From NCBI GenBank assembly GCA_004556655.1, contig SFGF01000017.1:1-53008 (forward strand): a DNA stretch of 53,008 nt, in the 5' to 3' direction. Position numbers and translations under genes: made by a program. Under the pieces are notes generated by a model. That model saw only the letters and a list, made by a program, of their open reading frames with translations. It had not been told where the DNA came from and searched no databases. Positions 40,383 through 49,520 of the stretch are shown here, piece after piece. How positions within the stretch are numbered: the stretch's first letter is position 1; each line of letters begins with the position of its first letter. This DNA is from Lachnospiraceae bacterium. Its GTDB lineage: Bacteria; Bacillota; Clostridia; Lachnospirales; Lachnospiraceae.

Positions 40383-41549
40383 ATGAAAAAAAGAGCAGTG
40401 ATGATTGCACTGCTGTTGACAATGACAATTGCAGCAGCTGGTTGCACGAAAAATTCAGAAGAAACGACAAAGACGGACGTATCTGATACAACAGAAGAGA
40501 ATGAGACAGAAGCGGAACAGGATACAGAAGAGGCGGATGACGATCAGGAAAAAGAACCCACAACAGCAGAATTGATGGCGGAAATCGATGTGGAGAAATG
40601 TGTGACACTGGGCGAATATAAAGGGATTACTGTTGAGAAAACAATTGAACCGGTAACGGATGAGGATGTAGAGCAGGAAATCCAGTCAGCTCTTGAAAGT
40701 TACCCGGTTGAGGTTACTAACCGTTCTGTACAGGAAGGTGACACGGTTAATATTGATTATGTGGGCAGAATTGACGGAGAAGAGTTTGAGGGCGGCAGTG
40801 ATGAAGGAGCTCTTTTGAAAATCGGTTCCGGTCAGTTTATTGAAGGATTTGAGGATGGATTGATTGGCGCATCCAAGGGTGAGACCCGTGTCCTGGCTTT
40901 GACCTTCCCTCAGAATTATACGGAAGATTTGGCAGGAAAGGCAGTAGAATTTACCGTTACAGTCAACACGATTAACGAGCCTCTGGAAGAACCTAATGAT
41001 GAATGGGTAGCAGCAAATATTGAAGGCTATTATACAGTAGAAGAGTATAAAGCAGGCATTCGTTCTGAGCAGGAAGAAAACAATAAGCAGACCGCGGAGG
41101 AACAGATGCGTTATACCGCATGGACTACCGTTGTGGATGGGTGTACCATCAATGAATATCCGGAAACTCTGGTGGAGATGGGTAAAAAATTATATACCCG
41201 GCAGGCAGAGACTTATGCGCAGTATGCAGGAATGGAGCTGAAAGAGTTTATTGAATCTTCAGGAATCACTCAGGAAGAATTTGATGCAAATGCGGAGGAG
41301 TATGGAAAAGATGTAGCAGCGCAGGCCCTGGTAAATCAGGCAATCTGCAATGCGGAAGGATATACGATCGGAGATGAGGCTTATCAGGAAGCAATGACCA
41401 ACATGCTTGCAGAGTATGGATGTACGGAAGAAGAACTCATTAGTGCTTACGGACAGGATAACGTGGAGCAGAGTATTATGATGAACAGAGTCATTCAGCT
41501 GATTCTTGACAATGCTGTGATTGAAGAAGTAGAAGCTGATGCACAGTAA
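40383..41549 (+). CDS. Exported FKBP/trigger-factor-like peptidyl-prolyl isomerase lipoprotein
   Basis: 388 residues. Lipoprotein signal ending AAGC (C21), an acidic low-complexity linker (about 25-65, Glu/Asp/Thr rich), an FKBP domain (about 80-200: GDTVNIDYVGRIDGEEFEGG, FIEGFEDGLIGASKGE) and a helical C-terminal part like the trigger-factor C-domain. It lacks the ribosome-binding N-domain of true trigger factor, so it should help fold secreted proteins at the outer face of the membrane. GGAGGAG precedes ATG 40383 by 3-4 bp. Confidence 0.88.
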   Translation: MKKRAVMIALLLTMTIAAAGCTKNSEETTKTDVSDTTEENETEAEQDTEEADDDQEKEPTTAELMAEIDVEKCVTLGEYKGITVEKTIEPVTDEDVEQEIQSALESYPVEVTNRSVQEGDTVNIDYVGRIDGEEFEGGSDEGALLKIGSGQFIEGFEDGLIGASKGETRVLALTFPQNYTEDLAGKAVEFTVTVNTINEPLEEPNDEWVAANIEGYYTVEEYKAGIRSEQEENNKQTAEEQMRYTAWTTVVDGCTINEYPETLVEMGKKLYTRQAETYAQYAGMELKEFIESSGITQEEFDANAEEYGKDVAAQALVNQAICNAEGYTIGDEAYQEAMTNMLAEYGCTEEELISAYGQDNVEQSIMMNRVIQLILDNAVIEEVEADAQ

Positions 41550-41571
41550 AACCTGAAAAGTAAATGGGAGG

Positions 41572-41602
41572 GAGCGTTACGGAAATCAGGTAACGCTCTT
41601 TT
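41572..41602 (+). terminator. Terminator after the FKBP lipoprotein gene
   Basis: GAGCGTTAC (41572-41580) pairs with GTAACGCTC (41590-41598), followed by TTTT. Confidence 0.85.
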
Positions 41603-41635
41603 GCGCTTGTGATGTGAAAGAAAGAAGGAGTTTAT

Positions 41636-42565
41636 ATGGCTAGGATTTATGAAGGAGTTGGAGATTTGATCGGAAATACTCCTTTGGTTCACCTTGGACA
41701 GATGGAGGAACGTTATCAGTTGGATGCTTATATTCTGGCGAAACTGGAATATCTGAATCCGTCAGGAAGTGTAAAGGATCGGACTGCACTGGCGATGATC
41801 CGTGATGGAGAAGAGAGAGGGATTTTGAAACCGGGGGCTACGATTATTGAGCCTACATCTGGTAACACAGGAATTGGTCTGGCAGCAGTCGGCATTTCCA
41901 GAGGCTACCAGGTGATCCTGACAATGCCGGAAACCATGTCAGTGGAAAGAAGAAATCTGTTGAAAGCTTATGGAGCAAAAATTGTTTTGACAGATGGATC
42001 CATGGGAATGGCAGGTGCCATTGAGAAGGCTGAGGAACTCCAGAAAGAAATCCCTGACAGTATGATTGCCGGACAGTTTGATAATCCGGCAAATCCCAGA
42101 ATGCATCGGGAAACCACCGGACCGGAAATCTGGAACGATACAGACGGAAAAGTAGATATTCTAGTGGCCGGTGTAGGGACAGGTGGAACCATCACAGGAA
42201 TCGGAGAATATCTTAAATCAAAGAATCCGAAAGTTCAGATTGTAGCAGTGGAACCGGAAGGTTCGCCGCTTTTATCCAGAGGCAGAAGTGGAAGTCATGG
42301 GATTCAGGGAATTGGTGCAAATTTTGTACCGAAAGTGATGGATACGGATATCTGTGATGAGATTTGTACGGTTGGTGATATGGAAGCTATCAATTGGGCG
42401 AAAGCAATTACAAAGACGGAAGGGATTCTTGTAGGAATTTCTTCCGGGGCAGCCATGTGTGCAGCAGCAGGTCTTGCCAAAAGACCGGAGAATAAAGGGA
42501 AACATATTGTAGTGATCTTTCCGGACAGCGGTGACAGATATTATTCTACAGCATTATTTTTATGA
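41636..42565 (+). CDS. cysK: Cysteine synthase A (O-acetylserine sulfhydrylase)
   Basis: 309 residues, fold type II PLP enzyme. K47 in NPSGSVKDRTA is the PLP lysine, EPTSGNTGIGLA the substrate loop, GVGTGGTITGIGEYL the phosphate-binding loop. It makes cysteine from O-acetylserine and sulfide. AGGAG is 5 bp before the ATG. No cysE or sulfur regulator nearby. Confidence 0.95.
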   Translation: MARIYEGVGDLIGNTPLVHLGQMEERYQLDAYILAKLEYLNPSGSVKDRTALAMIRDGEERGILKPGATIIEPTSGNTGIGLAAVGISRGYQVILTMPETMSVERRNLLKAYGAKIVLTDGSMGMAGAIEKAEELQKEIPDSMIAGQFDNPANPRMHRETTGPEIWNDTDGKVDILVAGVGTGGTITGIGEYLKSKNPKVQIVAVEPEGSPLLSRGRSGSHGIQGIGANFVPKVMDTDICDEICTVGDMEAINWAKAITKTEGILVGISSGAAMCAAAGLAKRPENKGKHIVVIFPDSGDRYYSTALFL

Positions 42566-42638
42566 TTATGAGAGTTGTATACAGTGAAACAATCTGTAAA
42601 CATTTTTTAAACGAAACAATTTTAAGGAGGAATTTATT

Positions 42639-43076
42639 ATGGAATTAGCAACATTGCAAAAAGACATGGTAGCGGCTATGAAAGCGAAAGACAAAGTGAG
42701 AAAAGAAGCGATTTCTTCTGTAATCTCTGCTGTAAAAAAGACAGCAATTGATGAAGGATGCAGGGATGATATTAAAGCAGAGCTGGTTGACAGAGTGATT
42801 TTAAAAGAGTTGAAAACGGTGAAAGAACAGATTGATACTTGTCCGGCTGACAGAACGGAACTGAAAGCAGAATATCAGACTCGTTATGATATTATCAGTG
42901 AGTATGCACCGAGGCTGATGTCAGCAGAAGAGGTAAAAGCATGTATCCAGGAAAAATTCGCTGAAGTACTGGCTACAGGTAATAAAGGACAGATCATGAA
43001 AGCTGTTATGGGGGAACTGAAAGGAAAAGCAGATGGAAAGGTAATCAATCAGGTTGTCAGTGAACTCTGCAAATGA
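42639..43076 (+). CDS. GatB/YqeY domain protein
   Basis: 145 residues, full length for YqeY: ATLQKDMVAAMKAKDKVRKE at the N-terminus and NKGQIMKAVMGELKGKADG KVINQ-like C-terminus. The family resembles the tail domain of amidotransferase subunit GatB and is proposed to bind tRNA; the role is unsettled. AAGGAGGA precedes the ATG by 8 bp. Confidence 0.9.
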   Translation: MELATLQKDMVAAMKAKDKVRKEAISSVISAVKKTAIDEGCRDDIKAELVDRVILKELKTVKEQIDTCPADRTELKAEYQTRYDIISEYAPRLMSAEEVKACIQEKFAEVLATGNKGQIMKAVMGELKGKADGKVINQVVSELCK

Positions 43077-43100
43077 GGTTAAATTAGCTTTTCGAAAAAC

Positions 43101-43129
43101 TTGTCATTTTTCCTCGAAACGTTTATAAT
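43101..43129 (+). promoter_or_regulatory. Strong promoter of macrodomain gene
   Basis: TTGTCA (43101-43106), 17-bp spacer, TATAAT (43124-43129). Confidence 0.85.
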
Positions 43130-43158
43130 AGGAACATCAGGTCGGCAGGAGGAGAATT

Positions 43159-43680
43159 ATGGGAAAGTTTAAAATTGAGAAGGGTGATATCACCACATAT
43201 GCTGTGGATGCCATTGTCAATGCAGCGAATACGACACTGCTTGGCGGAGGTGGAGTTGACGGAGCCATTCATCGCGCGGCAGGTCCGGAACTGTTGGAAG
43301 AGTGCAAGACCCTGAACGGTTGTGATACAGGTAAAGCAAAAATGACAAAAGGATATTGCTTACCGGCAAAATATGTGCTTCATACACCAGGACCTATCTG
43401 GCATGGTGGTGATAACTATGAAGATGCATTATTACAGAGCTGTTATCAGCATTGTCTGAAACTGGGCGAAAGTCATGAACTGAAGACAATTGCATTTCCT
43501 TCTATAAGTACCGGAGTATATGGATATCCGGTGAGAGAGGCAGCCAGAATCGCAGTTTGGACAATCTGTGATTTCCTCAAGTGGACACAGGTGGTGGAAG
43601 AAGTGACGATGGTGTGCCATGATGATCATACTTTGGAGGTATATCAGCAGGCATTGAAAGAATATGAGGAAGAATCATAA
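43159..43680 (+). CDS. Macrodomain protein, O-acetyl-ADP-ribose deacetylase-like
   Basis: 173 residues, YmdB/MacroD-type. VDAIVNAANTTLLGGGGVDG (13-32) holds the ADP-ribose-binding Asp-Asn pair and glycine loop, and FPSISTGVYGYP the second loop. It would hydrolyse O-acetyl-ADP-ribose or mono-ADP-ribose from proteins. AGGAGGAG precedes the ATG. No ADP-ribosyltransferase is adjacent, so it is probably housekeeping. Confidence 0.92.
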   Translation: MGKFKIEKGDITTYAVDAIVNAANTTLLGGGGVDGAIHRAAGPELLEECKTLNGCDTGKAKMTKGYCLPAKYVLHTPGPIWHGGDNYEDALLQSCYQHCLKLGESHELKTIAFPSISTGVYGYPVREAARIAVWTICDFLKWTQVVEEVTMVCHDDHTLEVYQQALKEYEEES

Positions 43681-43692
43681 ATATGATATATT

Positions 43693-43740
43693 AACAGAGA
43701 CTCGGCATTTTTTGTGAATGTCAGAGTCTCTGTTTTAGTT
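43693..43740 (+). terminator. Terminator after macrodomain gene
   Basis: AACAGAGACTC (43693-43703) pairs with GAGTCTCTGTT (43724-43734), with an inner GCATT/AATGTC pairing, then TTAGTT. Confidence 0.85.
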
Positions 43741-43884
43741 CGTGAAAATGTCCAAAAAAATAACTAGAATTTGTTCATAAAGGATGTGGAAAACAACCAA
43801 CATTTGACGTATACTGTTTGTGCGCTGGATGATTGTAAACTTAAATCATGGAAGACAGGAATTATAAAACAGGAGGAGCGTATT

Positions 43885-46800
43885 GTGTTTTTTACAATTG
43901 ACAAATTTCAAAGAAGAGTAGAAGAGCTTGGCCAAAGAAGATATTTCGGTAATCAGTGTATTGCCCCATTTACTTCTATGGAAGGTACACTGCCGATAGA
44001 CGAAAGCTATCATGAAATTCCGGAAAAGGTTGAAGGAGAACCTTTTGGAATCAATGATTCTTTTATTGGAAGAGACCGTTATCTCTGGCTTGAGAAGGAA
44101 GTAAAACTTCCGGAAGCAAAAGAAGGCTGTGAAGTAGTCGGACTGTTTGATTTTGGAGAGACAGGTGGGGGATATAACAGTGGATTTGAATCTCTGCTTT
44201 ATGTGAATGGACATCCTTATCAGGGTGTAGATACAAACCATAATGAGGTATTTTTCCAGGGAGAAGAAGGAAAGGAAGCAAAACTTACCTTCCTTTTGTG
44301 GACGGGACTGGAAGGCGGAGGAGAACACCGTACTTTCTTCCATCAGTGTAAACAGGCTGATTTCGCTTATCTGCATAAGAAAACGGATGAACTTTATTAT
44401 TTTGCACGTGCTATTACGGAAACTTTGGTGCTTATGGATGCGACCAATGAGCAGTATGAAGATTTGAAAGCTGCTCTGGATCGTGCACTGAAGTGTATCA
44501 ACTGGGATGAAGATTCTTTCTATGAGACCGTGGATACGGCACATGATGTATTGATGGCAGAACTGGATCGTCTGGAAAAACATACAGATGTGACAGTTAA
44601 TGTTGTAGGTCATACACATATCGATGTGGCATGGCTGTGGAGACTGAAACATACAAGAGAAAAAGCACAGCGTTCTTTCTCTACAGTGCTTCGTCTGATG
44701 GAACAGTACGATGAATATGTGTTCCTGCAGACACAGCCACAGTTATATAAATATGTAAAGAATGACTGTCCGGAATTGTATGAAAAAATCAAACAGCGTG
44801 TGGCAGAAGGAAAATGGGAGCCGGACGGCGGTATGTGGGTTGAGGCCGACTGTAATATATCTTCCGGTGAGGCACTGGTTCGTCAGTTCCTTCATGGAAC
44901 CCGTTTTATCGAAGAAGAATTTGGAAAGAAATGTGAGTACTTGTGGCTTCCGGACGTATTCGGATACAGCTGGGCACTTCCTCAGATCCTGAAACAGTGT
45001 GAAATCAGTACCTTTATGACGACAAAGATCAGCTGGAATCAGTTCAATTCTATTCCGGATGACCTGTTTAAGTGGAGAGGTATTGACGGAAGTGAGATTC
45101 TTACCTATTTTGTGGATACACCGGATGAAGAGCAGGATATTGATGCAAGATTTTCCACATACAATGGTATGATGACCCCTCGTGCAGTGATGGGAAGCTG
45201 GAGAAAGTTCAAGAATAAAGAACTGAGCAAAGATACGTTGATCTCTTACGGATACGGAGACGGCGGCGGCGGAGTTACCAGAGATATGCTGGAGATGCGT
45301 CGCGCTATGGATGCAATTCCCGGACTTCCAAACGTGAAAACAACTCAGGCTGGAGAATTTTTCCATAAGATTCATGAGAAAGTGGATAACACAGATCGTT
45401 ATGTACATACATGGGACGGCGAACTGTATCTGGAGTATCACAGAGGAACTTACACATCTCAGGCATACAACAAGAAAACAAATCGTCGTCTGGAAAATAA
45501 GCTGGCTCAGATCGAGTGGCTGTCTTCTCTGGCTTATATTCTGGGAGGAGAATATGCACAGCAGGAACTGCATGACAGCTGGGAGTGCATTCTTTTGCAC
45601 CAGTTCCACGACATTATTCCGGGATCTTCTATCCATGAAGTATATGAAGATTCCCATGTAAATTATGGCGTGGCAGAGGCACGTGCCGATCAGGTAAAGG
45701 AAAAAGCGTTGAAGACTCTTACAAAAGAAGAGGCTCATACATATAGTGTATATTCCACCAACAGCTTTGGAGGAAAAGAACTGGTACTGATTCCGGAGAC
45801 AGAAACTGGTATCTTTGTGGATGTTGCCGGTGAACAGCTTCAGGCTCAGAGAACAGAAACTGGATACGAAGTTCTGGTTGATGTTCAGCCATTTGCTGCA
45901 GTAACGGTCAAATTCCAGCTGGAGGAAAATACAGAATCCAAAGGAGCAGCATTTACGCTTGATGGAAATACATTGGAAACTCCGTACTACTCCATCGCAT
46001 GGAATGAAGACGGACAGCTTACAAAGATTTATGATAAAGAAGCAGATCGTCAGGTACTGAAAGAGGGACAGTGCGGAAATGTACTGGAAGTCTATGAGGA
46101 TAAACCTGTAAATTATGACGCATGGGATATTGATATTTTCTATACACAGAAAATGGAGATTGTAAAAGCATCCAACGCACCGGAATTGATTGAGAATGGT
46201 GCACTGGAAGCAGTGGTACGGTTTACTTACCAGTATCATAAGTCAACGATTACCCAGGATATGGTGGTTTATAAAGATTCACGGAGAATTGATTTCCGTA
46301 CCCATGTAGACTGGAATGAGGATCACAGACTGCTGAAGACAGCATTCTATACCGATATTCGTTCTACAAAAGCAACTTATGACATTCAGTTTGGACATGT
46401 GGAGCGTCCTACCCACTGGAATAACAGCTGGGATTGGGCACGATTTGAAGTTTGCGGACACAAATGGGCAGATCTGTCAGAAACTGGATATGGTGTCAGT
46501 CTGTTGAATAACTGCAAATACGGTTACAACATCAAAGATAATGCCATGAAGTTGAGCCTTTTGAAGAGTGCAAAACATCCGGACACATCCGCTGATATGG
46601 GAGAGCATGATTTCACGTATGCTCTGTATCCTCATACAGGTACACCGGTTGATGGGGGAACCATTGAGGCTGCCAATCAGCTGAACCTGCCGGCACAGAT
46701 AGCAGAGGGCGCATTCGGAGATAGCAGAAGAATCGTTACTGTATCCGGAAATGGTGTACAGATTGATGTGGTGAAGAAAGCAGAGGATGAAGAATGCCTG

Positions 46801-46983
46801 ATTGTCAGACTTCATGAGTGCCGCGGCGGAAAAGAAAAGATCACATTAAAATCTGATTATCCGGTAAAACGGATCGTTCCATGTAATCTTCTGGAGCATG
46901 ACTGCGGAGAAGCTGTAGATGGCGCTTCTGTAGAATTTGTTGTAAAACCGTTTGAAATTAGAACATTTAAGTTATATTTGTAG
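43885..46983 (+). CDS. GH38 alpha-mannosidase
   Basis: 1032 residues, normal for GH38. HTHIDVAWLWRLKHT gives zinc ligands H243/H245-D247 region, LPDVFGYSWALPQ gives the nucleophile D357, and LLHQFHDIIPGSSIHEVY a further zinc histidine; the C-terminal beta domains include HWNNSWDWARFEV. No signal peptide, so it trims imported mannose oligosaccharides from N-glycans or yeast mannan; linkage specificity unknown. AGGAGGAG (43871-43878) precedes GTG 43885; in-frame codons upstream to 43771 lack a site. Followed by two hairpins. Confidence 0.94.
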   Translation: MFFTIDKFQRRVEELGQRRYFGNQCIAPFTSMEGTLPIDESYHEIPEKVEGEPFGINDSFIGRDRYLWLEKEVKLPEAKEGCEVVGLFDFGETGGGYNSGFESLLYVNGHPYQGVDTNHNEVFFQGEEGKEAKLTFLLWTGLEGGGEHRTFFHQCKQADFAYLHKKTDELYYFARAITETLVLMDATNEQYEDLKAALDRALKCINWDEDSFYETVDTAHDVLMAELDRLEKHTDVTVNVVGHTHIDVAWLWRLKHTREKAQRSFSTVLRLMEQYDEYVFLQTQPQLYKYVKNDCPELYEKIKQRVAEGKWEPDGGMWVEADCNISSGEALVRQFLHGTRFIEEEFGKKCEYLWLPDVFGYSWALPQILKQCEISTFMTTKISWNQFNSIPDDLFKWRGIDGSEILTYFVDTPDEEQDIDARFSTYNGMMTPRAVMGSWRKFKNKELSKDTLISYGYGDGGGGVTRDMLEMRRAMDAIPGLPNVKTTQAGEFFHKIHEKVDNTDRYVHTWDGELYLEYHRGTYTSQAYNKKTNRRLENKLAQIEWLSSLAYILGGEYAQQELHDSWECILLHQFHDIIPGSSIHEVYEDSHVNYGVAEARADQVKEKALKTLTKEEAHTYSVYSTNSFGGKELVLIPETETGIFVDVAGEQLQAQRTETGYEVLVDVQPFAAVTVKFQLEENTESKGAAFTLDGNTLETPYYSIAWNEDGQLTKIYDKEADRQVLKEGQCGNVLEVYEDKPVNYDAWDIDIFYTQKMEIVKASNAPELIENGALEAVVRFTYQYHKSTITQDMVVYKDSRRIDFRTHVDWNEDHRLLKTAFYTDIRSTKATYDIQFGHVERPTHWNNSWDWARFEVCGHKWADLSETGYGVSLLNNCKYGYNIKDNAMKLSLLKSAKHPDTSADMGEHDFTYALYPHTGTPVDGGTIEAANQLNLPAQIAEGAFGDSRRIVTVSGNGVQIDVVKKAEDEECLIVRLHECRGGKEKITLKSDYPVKRIVPCNLLEHDCGEAVDGASVEFVVKPFEIRTFKLYL

Positions 46984-46987
46984 GACG

Positions 46988-47046
46988 GGGGACAGACCCC
47001 TGTCCCAGAAAATCAGCCCGGATATGTCACTGACATTTCGGGCTGA
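46988..47046 (+). repeat. Two consecutive hairpins between alpha-mannosidase and MATE gene
   Basis: First GGGACAG-ACCC-CTGTCCC (46989-47006), similar in sequence to the large palindrome at 16621-16681. Second TCAGCCCG (47013-47020) with CGGGCTGA (47039-47046), enclosing ATGTCA/TGACAT. Neither is followed by a T-tract on the plus strand, so they may slow or process rather than terminate transcription. Confidence 0.65.
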
Positions 47047-47065
47047 AAATACGAAAGGTATGATT

Positions 47066-48448
47066 ATGAAAAAGTCTTATGAGATCGATATGTGCAATGG
47101 ACCGCTTCTTGGAAAGCTGTTGCTTTTTACACTTCCTCTGATGCTGTCCGGAATCCTGCAGCTGCTTTTTAATGCGGCAGATATTGTAGTTGTAGGAAAA
47201 TTTTCGGGTAGTCAGGCACTGGCGGCAGTTGGGTCTACCAGTGCACTTATTAACCTGTTTGTCAATGTATTTATTGGATTTTCAATTGGTGCCAATGTGA
47301 TGGTTGCCCAGTATTTTGGAGCAAAAGATGAGAAAAACGTTCAGGAAACGGTTCATACATCGATATTGCTGGGGCTGCTCGGCGGCATTTTTCTGATTGC
47401 AGTGGGCATATTGCTTGCGAAAACTATGTTGATTTGGATGGGAACGCCGGAAGATGTGCTGGATCAGGCAGTTCTGTATATCAACATTTATTTTATCGGA
47501 ATGCCGGCCATGTTGGTATATAATTTTGGAGCAGCTATTTTGCGGGCTATCGGAGATACACGCAGACCGTTGTATTATCTTCTGACAGCAGGAGTGGTAA
47601 ATGTAATTCTGAATATGATATTTGTAATTGCTCTGGACATGGGAGTGGCAGGGGTAGCGACAGCTACTGTGATATCTCAGGTGATCTCCGCCAGTCTGAT
47701 CGTCAGATGCCTGATGCATTCGGAAGGAATGTATCATCTGGATCCGCATAAACTCCGTATTCATAAAGGAAAACTGGCTGGAATCGTCCGGATCGGACTT
47801 CCGGCAGGACTACAGGGTGCAGTATTTTCTATTTCCAATGTACTTATCCAGTCTTCAATTAACTCCTTTGGTTCTATAGCTATGGCAGGAAGTACGGCAG
47901 CCGGAAATATTGAAGGATTTGTTTATACAGCGATGAATTCGGTATATCAGACAGCACTCAGTTTTGTCAGCCAGAATGTAGGCGGCGGAAAACAGGAGAG
48001 AATTCCGAAAATATCATGGGAATGTATGATTATTGTGTTTATCATAGGTGCAGTGATGGGAAATGCGGCATATCATTTCGGTGATCATCTGTTAAGAATA
48101 TATTCTTCCGATCCTGAAGTGATTCGATACGGACTGACCAGAATGCAGTTGATCTGTCAGGTGTATTTCCTGTGCGGAATGATGGATGTGACGGTGGGTA
48201 TTCTAAGAGGTATGGGCTATGCGATCATGCCGATGATCATGTCTTTAGCCGGTGCCTGTGGCCTGAGAGTTCTGTGGATTTTTACAATTTTCCACTGGAA
48301 TCATTCTCTGTTTGTTTTATTCCTTTCCTATCCAATCACATGGGCGGTGACATTTGCGGCACAATTGACCTGTCTCTTGATCGTCTGGAGACGGAAACAA
48401 GGTACATGGGCAAGAATCAGACCTGCCGGAAATCGTGCGGATGTCTGA
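47066..48448 (+). CDS. MATE family efflux transporter
   Basis: 460 residues in two six-helix halves, starting MKKSYEIDMCNGPLLGKLLL, the conserved GPxxxxLLxFxLPLM opening of MATE exporters; NAADIVVVGKFSG and IPxIS-type loops follow. It exports drugs or metabolites by Na+/H+ antiport; substrate unknown. AAAGG is 7 bp before ATG 47066. First of three MATE genes within 6 kb. Confidence 0.9.
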   Translation: MKKSYEIDMCNGPLLGKLLLFTLPLMLSGILQLLFNAADIVVVGKFSGSQALAAVGSTSALINLFVNVFIGFSIGANVMVAQYFGAKDEKNVQETVHTSILLGLLGGIFLIAVGILLAKTMLIWMGTPEDVLDQAVLYINIYFIGMPAMLVYNFGAAILRAIGDTRRPLYYLLTAGVVNVILNMIFVIALDMGVAGVATATVISQVISASLIVRCLMHSEGMYHLDPHKLRIHKGKLAGIVRIGLPAGLQGAVFSISNVLIQSSINSFGSIAMAGSTAAGNIEGFVYTAMNSVYQTALSFVSQNVGGGKQERIPKISWECMIIVFIIGAVMGNAAYHFGDHLLRIYSSDPEVIRYGLTRMQLICQVYFLCGMMDVTVGILRGMGYAIMPMIMSLAGACGLRVLWIFTIFHWNHSLFVLFLSYPITWAVTFAAQLTCLLIVWRRKQGTWARIRPAGNRADV

Positions 48449-48472
48449 AATATAGGGAAGGAAGGTGATATA

Positions 48473-48730
48473 ATGCGCATGGAAAGCATTCAGGATGCAT
48501 TGAAGAAGAAGAATATTCTATTTCAATATACGGAAGAAGAGAATCTGGGAAGTCTTGATTTTCAGTTTCGCGGACTTCGCTATCATATCTGGGAATTTTA
48601 TGAAAACGGAGAATATGGAGTGGATACCAATGTGCGTCATGCCGGCCGGAGTGAAGATATCGGCGGGGATTATGACAGAGAATTAGCAGAATATATTTTA
48701 AACTGGCCGGATATGGCAGTACAGGGATAA
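48473..48730 (+). CDS. Small conserved acidic protein of unknown function
   Basis: 85 residues, no signal or membrane segment. Composition and aromatic motifs (LDFQFRGLRYHIWEFYENGEYGVDTNVR) suggest a compact alpha/beta fold; I do not know a named domain. AAGGTGA is 5 bp before ATG 48473. It starts 24 bp after the MATE gene and ends in its own terminator. Confidence 0.7.
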   Translation: MRMESIQDALKKKNILFQYTEEENLGSLDFQFRGLRYHIWEFYENGEYGVDTNVRHAGRSEDIGGDYDRELAEYILNWPDMAVQG

Positions 48731-48764
48731 AGAGCAGCAGGAGCACAATTGCTGCTCTTTATTC
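48729..48764 (+). terminator. Terminator of the MATE/small-protein pair
   Basis: AAAGAGCAGCA (48729-48739) pairs with TGCTGCTCTTT (48750-48760), followed by ATT. The stem begins inside the stop codon. Confidence 0.85.
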
Positions 48765-48959
48765 ATTACAGGAAAATCCCGGAGACGTTTTTAGCTTGGA
48801 AGGAGATTGGACATTGAGATTTATTTAAATATAATTTGCCTAATAGGAAAAAAGAAGATAATATATAGATAAGTATTTGTATGTAGAAGGAAAAGATATC
48901 TTTATTTTTAGACTGAGAAAAGAAGCTGAGGATTATCTGAAAAAGGTTTTGGTGGAATT

Positions 48960-49511
48960 ATGTTAAATCATTGTGGAACGCTTACGATTAAAACTGACAG
49001 GCTGTTGTTAAAAAAGTTCAGTCGTGACTATGCGGAAGATATGTTTTATGGCTGGATGAATGATGAAAGAGTTGCGAAATATACTTCATGGTATGCACAT
49101 GAAAGTATGAAGGATACTTTTGCTTATGTGGATTACATAATGAAGATAGAAGAAAAAAGATCTTATAATTGGGTAATACAATTTGACGGGCGTATTGTAG
49201 GTACGATAAACGTCTGTTATCTGGATGAAGAAACGGAAATTTGTGGAATTGCTTATGCGCTGGCCTATGATTTTTGGGGAAAGGGGATCATATCGGAAGC
49301 GTTAAGAGGAGTCGTAGATTTTCTGTTTGAAAAAGTAAACTGTCGTAAAATCATTGCAGGCTGTGACAGTGAGAATATCGGTTCCAGAAAAGTTCTGGAA
49401 AAAATCGGAATGAAGCAGGAGGCCTGTCTGAGATCACAGATAAAAAGAAAAGACGGAACGTATGGTGATGATCTGCAGTTTGGATTGTTTAAAGATGAAT
49501 TTATACGATAA
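48960..49511 (+). CDS. GNAT family N-acetyltransferase (RimJ/RimL-like)
   Basis: 183 residues. TLTIKTDRLLLKKFSRDYAED is the RimJ-type opening, IAYALAYDFWGKGIISEALRG the acetyl-CoA binding motif, and AGCDSENIGSRKVLEKIGM the C-terminal motif. It acetylates a protein N-terminus or small molecule; target unknown. GGTGG precedes the ATG. A DUF1349 gene follows 9 bp later. Confidence 0.88.
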   Translation: MLNHCGTLTIKTDRLLLKKFSRDYAEDMFYGWMNDERVAKYTSWYAHESMKDTFAYVDYIMKIEEKRSYNWVIQFDGRIVGTINVCYLDEETEICGIAYALAYDFWGKGIISEALRGVVDFLFEKVNCRKIIAGCDSENIGSRKVLEKIGMKQEACLRSQIKRKDGTYGDDLQFGLFKDEFIR

Positions 49512-49520
49512 GGAGAGACG

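Noticed and set aside
42575..42584. TTGTATACAG upstream of the yqeY-like gene as a second GntR operator
   Set aside because: One mismatch from the palindrome, and the 8-mer TGTATACA also occurs by chance in coding sequence (25133), so it is not significant in 53 kb.
44743..46239. 498-residue open frame antisense to the alpha-mannosidase
   Set aside because: No ribosome site or start context, odd composition rich in Phe, Ile, Cys and His, and it exactly mirrors the codon bias of the sense gene.
48877..48966. Short open frame ending KKVLVELC just before the GNAT gene
   Set aside because: Only 29 codons from a TTG without a ribosome site. It could be the tail of a lost gene, but nothing recognisable remains.
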